Under the pieces are notes generated by a model that was not told the origin of the DNA, did no database searches, and saw only the letters and a program-made list of their open reading frames with translations. A stretch of DNA of 64,000 bases from Ectobacillus antri (GTDB lineage Bacteria > Bacillota > Bacilli > Bacillales > Bacillaceae_G), in assembly GCF_003852715.1 (NCBI RefSeq), contig NZ_RIAV01000001.1, positions 372,001 to 436,000 of the forward strand, given 5' to 3'. Shown piece by piece: positions 61,196 to 64,000 of this stretch. A program made the position numbers and the translations under genes. The first letter of the stretch is position 1. Every line of letters begins with the position of its first letter.

Positions 61196-61846
61196 TTGTC
61201 TAAAGGCAGATTATTAGAAGAAATCATGACACAAATGCATACAACCAAACAAACAGAAAAGCAAAAGCAAATTGTAGATGCGGCAATTCAAATATTTGCA
61301 GAAAAAGGGTACTCGAATACATCAACAGCGGAAATTGCCAAGTTGGCAGGCGTTGCGGAAGGAACGATCTTTAAGCATTTCGGTACAAAGGATAAGTTAT
61401 TATTGTCTATTATTGTTCCGTATATAAAAGAGTTTTTCCCTGTGATTGCAGAAGAGGTGATGGGGCAGGTGATGAAGAATCAGCTTACTACCTTTGAGGA
61501 GTTTTTGCGGGGGTTATTGCAAAACCGAGTCGCCTTTATCACCGAAAATCGCGAAATTTTTCAAGTAATTATTAAAGAAGTAATCTATAAAGAGGAAATG
61601 AAACAAGAATTGCTTCCTTTGTTATATGAAAATATCTCATCCCGTTTACTACGCGTCATTGATGCATTTAAGGAGCGCGGTGAGTTAATCAATTTGCCGA
61701 GTGAAAAAATTTTAAATATGCTGCTTACGTTTTTTGGCGGCTTTTTCGTTTCCCGGTTCGTGCTGTTAAACAAGCAAACCGTAAGTGATGAAGAAATAGA
61801 AGATGCGATTTATTTTATTGTGAATGATATTACGAAACCGAAGTAA
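61196..61846 (+). CDS. TetR-family transcriptional repressor
   Basis: This 216-residue regulator has an N-terminal HTH (QIVDAAIQIFAEKGYSNTSTAEIAKLAGVAEGTIFKHFGTKD pattern, about residues 21-65) and a helical ligand-binding domain after it. I give the TTG at 61196, which follows GAAGGG/AAGTGG sites; ATG codons at 61226 and 61235 are possible starts. As the third gene of the ABC exporter operon it should bind the AGTGA palindromes at 59307 and 59359. Confidence 0.87.
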   Translation: MSKGRLLEEIMTQMHTTKQTEKQKQIVDAAIQIFAEKGYSNTSTAEIAKLAGVAEGTIFKHFGTKDKLLLSIIVPYIKEFFPVIAEEVMGQVMKNQLTTFEEFLRGLLQNRVAFITENREIFQVIIKEVIYKEEMKQELLPLLYENISSRLLRVIDAFKERGELINLPSEKILNMLLTFFGGFFVSRFVLLNKQTVSDEEIEDAIYFIVNDITKPK

Positions 61847-61877
61847 AAACGAGGTGTTACAAGCACCTCGTTTTTTT
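61844..61877. terminator. Terminator of the ABC/TetR operon
   Basis: AAAACGAGGTG pairs with CACCTCGTTTT around TTACAAG and is followed by TTTAA. Confidence 0.9.
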
Positions 61878-61905
61878 AATTTTCATTGTAAGAGTGTATG
61901 TTGAT

Positions 61906-62568
61906 TCATAGAGAGGCATAGATAATTCCCATTTGTGCGGCAACATAAGTTCCCCAAATCCATAATGGTGCGTGGCGCAGCGGATGTTTACCAATTTCGG
62001 TCATACCAATTAAAAAATCAGATAGAACAAACAGAGAACCACCGATAGCAACCCACCACCATGCGCCACCTAGCTTCAATGCCAATGCCAGTCCTACAGC
62101 CGCCATGCCCCCCACCCACAAACCATATAGCAAAGCACCGACTGTGAAAATTTTAGATTCTGCCGGATTTCTGATAAAGAATATCCATCCAATAATAAGG
62201 AAAGCGCCGTAGATGAGAACGCTCGTAAAGAGGTGTTCTGTCACGTCTGCAGTTTGGATAAATGCAACAACATAAAAAACATGTGCGATGCTGAATGTAA
62301 TCATCCCGCCAATCAAATGATTTGCAAAGGGGATTAAGCCGGCCATAAACAAATCTCCTAGCGTGGACAATAGCATACCAAAAAATACCCATCTATGGTA
62401 GGGCGAATCTAAATGATTTAACCAAAACAACAAAGCTGCGCCGCTCAGTGAAAAGCTGAGAGTGAGCCTTGTCCAAAGAGGTAGCTCTTTATTTGTTTCT
62501 CTACTCTTGTTTTGTAAGGCTGTCACCCATCCGATGATAAATACAAGAACTTGAGTTAAAAGCAACAT
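61906..62568 (-). CDS. YhhN/TMEM86-family membrane protein (lysoplasmalogenase-like)
   Basis: The 220-residue protein has seven to eight hydrophobic segments. The conserved acidic residues of the family are seen in STLGDLFMAG and LFVLSDFLIG. Animal relatives hydrolyse lysoplasmalogens; the bacterial role is not settled. ATG 62566-62568 is preferred because AGGGGGA lies at a proper distance upstream; the ATG two codons earlier directly abuts that site. It lies just downstream of a truncated DJ-1/PfpI gene, which ends in the same few bases. Confidence 0.8.
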   Translation of the reverse strand: MLLLTQVLVFIIGWVTALQNKSRETNKELPLWTRLTLSFSLSGAALLFWLNHLDSPYHRWVFFGMLLSTLGDLFMAGLIPFANHLIGGMITFSIAHVFYVVAFIQTADVTEHLFTSVLIYGAFLIIGWIFFIRNPAESKIFTVGALLYGLWVGGMAAVGLALALKLGGAWWWVAIGGSLFVLSDFLIGMTEIGKHPLRHAPLWIWGTYVAAQMGIIYASL

Positions 62569-62711
62569 ATACATCCCCCTAAGCTCTCTACTGGTTTTCT
62601 ATTCACGGTCGCAGTAACAATAGTAACCTTCCCTGCTTTGCGAAGGAAAAATAAGGTGTGAGCAATCTCGAAGTCAGCATATTGAGGATACGCAATAAAA
62701 AGTATCTTCAT
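62556..62711 (-). pseudogene. Truncated DJ-1/PfpI-family gene (N-terminal 45 codons only)
   Basis: The frame from ATG 62709-62711 reads MKILFIAYPQYADFEIAHTL, then FFLRKAGKVTIVTA and KPVESLGG, the first beta-alpha-beta part of DJ-1/PfpI proteins with YADFE. The next codons are non-homologous (CICCF) and stop at 62556, inside the YhhN start. The nucleophile-elbow Cys and the rest are lost. A deletion joined this fragment to the YhhN gene. Confidence 0.65.
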
Positions 62712-62881
62712 AAAACTATCCTTTTTTATATGACATAAATCATACATATATTCGTAGAAAATTAGAAAATTCCTGCTAACATGCTTGTTTTTCTACCTGT
62801 ATTTAATATATTTTCTTAAAGGTAAATATAGTGTAATGCAAGAATATAAATATATGGAAAGTATATGTAGGGAGGTTTCGT

Positions 62882-63103
62882 ATGGAATTTCTTTTGGTAC
62901 TGTTTATTTTTCCAATTTTAGTAGTGGGGGCATCGATTGCAGGATATGTTATCCTAAAAAAGTGGTATATTGTACCGCTTGGGGTGTTTGGGTTCTTTTT
63001 GATGTTAACATTGATCCTGTTTAATACGACTTTTTTCTTTTGGGTGTTTGCGTATACAGCACTAGCATTGCTAGTAAGTCTTATCATGAAGTTTACAATA
63101 TAA
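62882..63103 (+). CDS. Small membrane protein, DUF2651/YbeF-like
   Basis: The 73-residue protein is almost entirely two to three hydrophobic helices (FLLVLFIFPILVVGASIAGY, then VPLGVFGFFLMLTLIL and FWVFAYTALALLVSLIM). It resembles the B. subtilis YbeF family of unknown function. AGGGAGG precedes ATG 62882 at a good distance, and a terminator follows. The gap 62748-62881 shows no other gene. Confidence 0.75.
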   Translation: MEFLLVLFIFPILVVGASIAGYVILKKWYIVPLGVFGFFLMLTLILFNTTFFFWVFAYTALALLVSLIMKFTI

Positions 63104-63122
63104 TTGCTTGATAGTGCTACAT

Positions 63123-63155
63123 AAAAACTCTGTCCGATGAGGACGGAGTTTTGTT
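63123..63155 (+). terminator. Terminator of the YbeF-like gene
   Basis: AAAAACTCTGTCC pairs with GGACGGAGTTTT around GATGA, followed by GTTT. Confidence 0.87.
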
Positions 63156-63201
63156 TAATTTCGCATAAAAGTTATCAATAAACCAAATATCTTGTTTTTG
63201 A

Positions 63202-63828
63202 TGTAGTCTCACAGAAACAGACTTTGTTGCGCTAAAAAAGATTCATGTACGTATCAAACAAAAGTACAAGAAGTCACTTGATGGCTGGTACGTATTTCCT
63301 GAGGATTTACAAGCGCATGATAGGATGCCGCGAATCCACTTTGACGACGGTAAGTTCACTTGGGGAATTTATACATATGATCCGGTCATAAATTGGATTT
63401 TACGAGAAAAAGAGATTTGTTTATGTGGCTCATCTCTATCACTACCTGCGCCAAAAGCAGAGCTTTTTCAGGCAGTCTTAGCAAACATGAACAGCTATTG
63501 GAAAAATCGCATTCAAACACATGAACGCTTGCAGAAGTTTGTGAAGTTCCTCCCTAAAAGGTTGGTATTAACGGAAATCGAGAGGTCTGTGCTAGGGATA
63601 TTACGGCAATACTATACACTTCGAGAAACAGGAATTATTGCAAAGAGAGAAGCTGGTTATTACGGATTGCGACATTTGCTAGAGGAGTGGCATGATGTTA
63701 TTCAAGTTGCCATTGCGGTTCGAGAGGGGGAAGTATTGGCTGCTACAAAATCGAAACAACAATATGTTGATGAAATGATTGCTTGTATGAAATATATAGT
63801 AAAGCAATGCAATCGCTTACCAAACTAA
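63202..63828 (+). pseudogene. 5'-truncated nucleotidyltransferase (aminoglycoside adenylyltransferase-type, DUF4111-like C-terminal domain)
   Basis: The frame is open from just after a TGA at 63199-63201; the first ATG is at 63325, but coding character (LDGWYVFPEDLQAHD) starts well before it. The helical part with ERSVLGILRQYYTLRETGII, then GYYGLRHLLEEWHDVIQVAI and a final MKYIVKQCNR matches the C-terminal domain of AadA-like nucleotidyltransferases. The catalytic N-terminal domain with GS and DxD motifs is absent. It may be a relic, or a shorter protein from ATG 63325 (167 residues). Confidence 0.65.
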
Positions 63829-63856
63829 AAAGAAGCATGAGTGCTGCTTTTTAGTT
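63826..63856. terminator. Hairpin terminator shared by the truncated transferase and the edge gene
   Basis: CTAAAAAGAAGCA pairs with TGCTGCTTTTTAG around TGAG, with one mismatch. Confidence 0.75.
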
Positions 63857-64000
63857 TATATTTTTTCCTGATATATACGTAACAGCTCTTCCACTGAAAT
63901 ATCATTAATTTTCATATCGGTTATATCGCAATCAAATACATGGTCTGCGTTCCAATGTTCTTATTTTGAAACTCAGGAGCAATAAATAGTTTATCAACAA
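63856..64000 (-). pseudogene. 3' end of a minus-strand gene running off the right edge, apparently frameshifted
   Basis: On the minus strand one frame reads VDKLFIAPEFQNKNIG (GNAT acetyltransferase-like) and ends shortly. A second frame starting near 63960 reads HWNADHVFDCDITDMKIN, then SVEELLRIYQEKI and stops at 63856-63858. Both look coding but lie in different frames, so a deletion or frameshift probably joined them. Too short to decide the family. Confidence 0.35.

Noticed and set aside
1-64000. tRNA, rRNA, prophage, integrase, att site or replication origin
   Set aside because: No cloverleaf, rRNA segment, phage structural gene, integrase or DnaA-box cluster was noticed on either strand; a tRNAscan or Rfam run was not possible.

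Overview
The window is chromosomal DNA of a Bacillaceae member close to Bacillus in the broad sense. The evidence is AT-rich sequence, strong AGGAGG-type ribosome binding sites with some TTG and GTG starts, T-box leaders, CodY-type boxes, bacillithiol (bshB2/yojF) genes, a HemAT homologue, a yrk-type persulfide operon and B. subtilis/B. cereus-type small proteins. No rRNA or tRNA gene was recognised. The species cannot be fixed by eye.

Layout. 1-2.1 kb: end of one GH13 glucosidase and a complete oligo-1,6-glucosidase. 2.3-5.7 kb: threonyl-tRNA synthetase behind two near-identical tandem threonine T-boxes, then a benzil-reductase-like SDR. 6-9.8 kb: a GNAT enzyme, a membrane protein, the haem aerotaxis sensor HemAT and a small kinase-like protein. 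9.9-10.2 kb: a 122-bp tandem repeat. 10.4-20.7 kb: a reductive pyrimidine (hydantoin-type) degradation island: preT-preA-hydA-permease-small ORF, a PucR regulator, then mmsA and an omega-aminotransferase. The island reduces uracil/thymine, opens the ring, and sends beta-alanine or beta-aminoisobutyrate carbon to acetyl-CoA or propionyl-CoA. The N-carbamoyl-beta-alanine amidohydrolase step is not encoded here. 21-24.2 kb: a chemoreceptor and an amino acid permease. 24.3-26.6 kb: a decaying region with a metallophosphoesterase pseudogene split by an internally deleted IS605/TnpB-type element, a candidate ~200-nt antisense-strand ncRNA with a consensus promoter and terminator, and a cold-shock gene. 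26.7-41.1 kb: prfC, assorted enzymes, an orphan patatin, two secreted SH3 wall proteins (one of them further on, at 53.9 kb), a YhgE/Pip protein, the adaA-ogt alkylation-repair pair, a nitroreductase relic and an MFS exporter.

41.5-46.2 kb is a complete CstR/yrk-type persulfide-sulfur detoxification locus: CstR repressor, TusA proteins, DsrE, three rhodanese-containing proteins, persulfide dioxygenase-rhodanese and TauE exporter. Four ATACC-N6-GGTAW palindromes are placed along it, and its first tusA is broken by a one-base shift in an A-run. 46.5-49.6 kb: an EamA transporter, a DUF3231 protein, and a graveyard with an MFS pseudogene, a transposase remnant and a solitary type I-C-like CRISPR repeat directly beside it. 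49.6-53.7 kb: CodY-box-preceded ilvA, an ArsB/NhaD transporter, yojF-bshB2. 53.9-58 kb: a CAP-domain secreted protein and the crtP / crtQ-crtO carotenoid tailoring genes. 58-64 kb: a YuzF-like protein, manganese catalase, a TetR-controlled ABC exporter, a YhhN protein and several truncated genes (DJ-1/PfpI, aminoglycoside nucleotidyltransferase-type, an edge fragment).

Four related intergenic repeats (about 2.8, 25.3, 26.5 and 41.3 kb) and several interrupted genes show repeated small insertion and deletion events. The least explained elements are the minus-strand RNA near 25.5 kb, the short RNA candidate at 36.0 kb, the lone CRISPR repeat at 49.4 kb and the frameshifted tusA.
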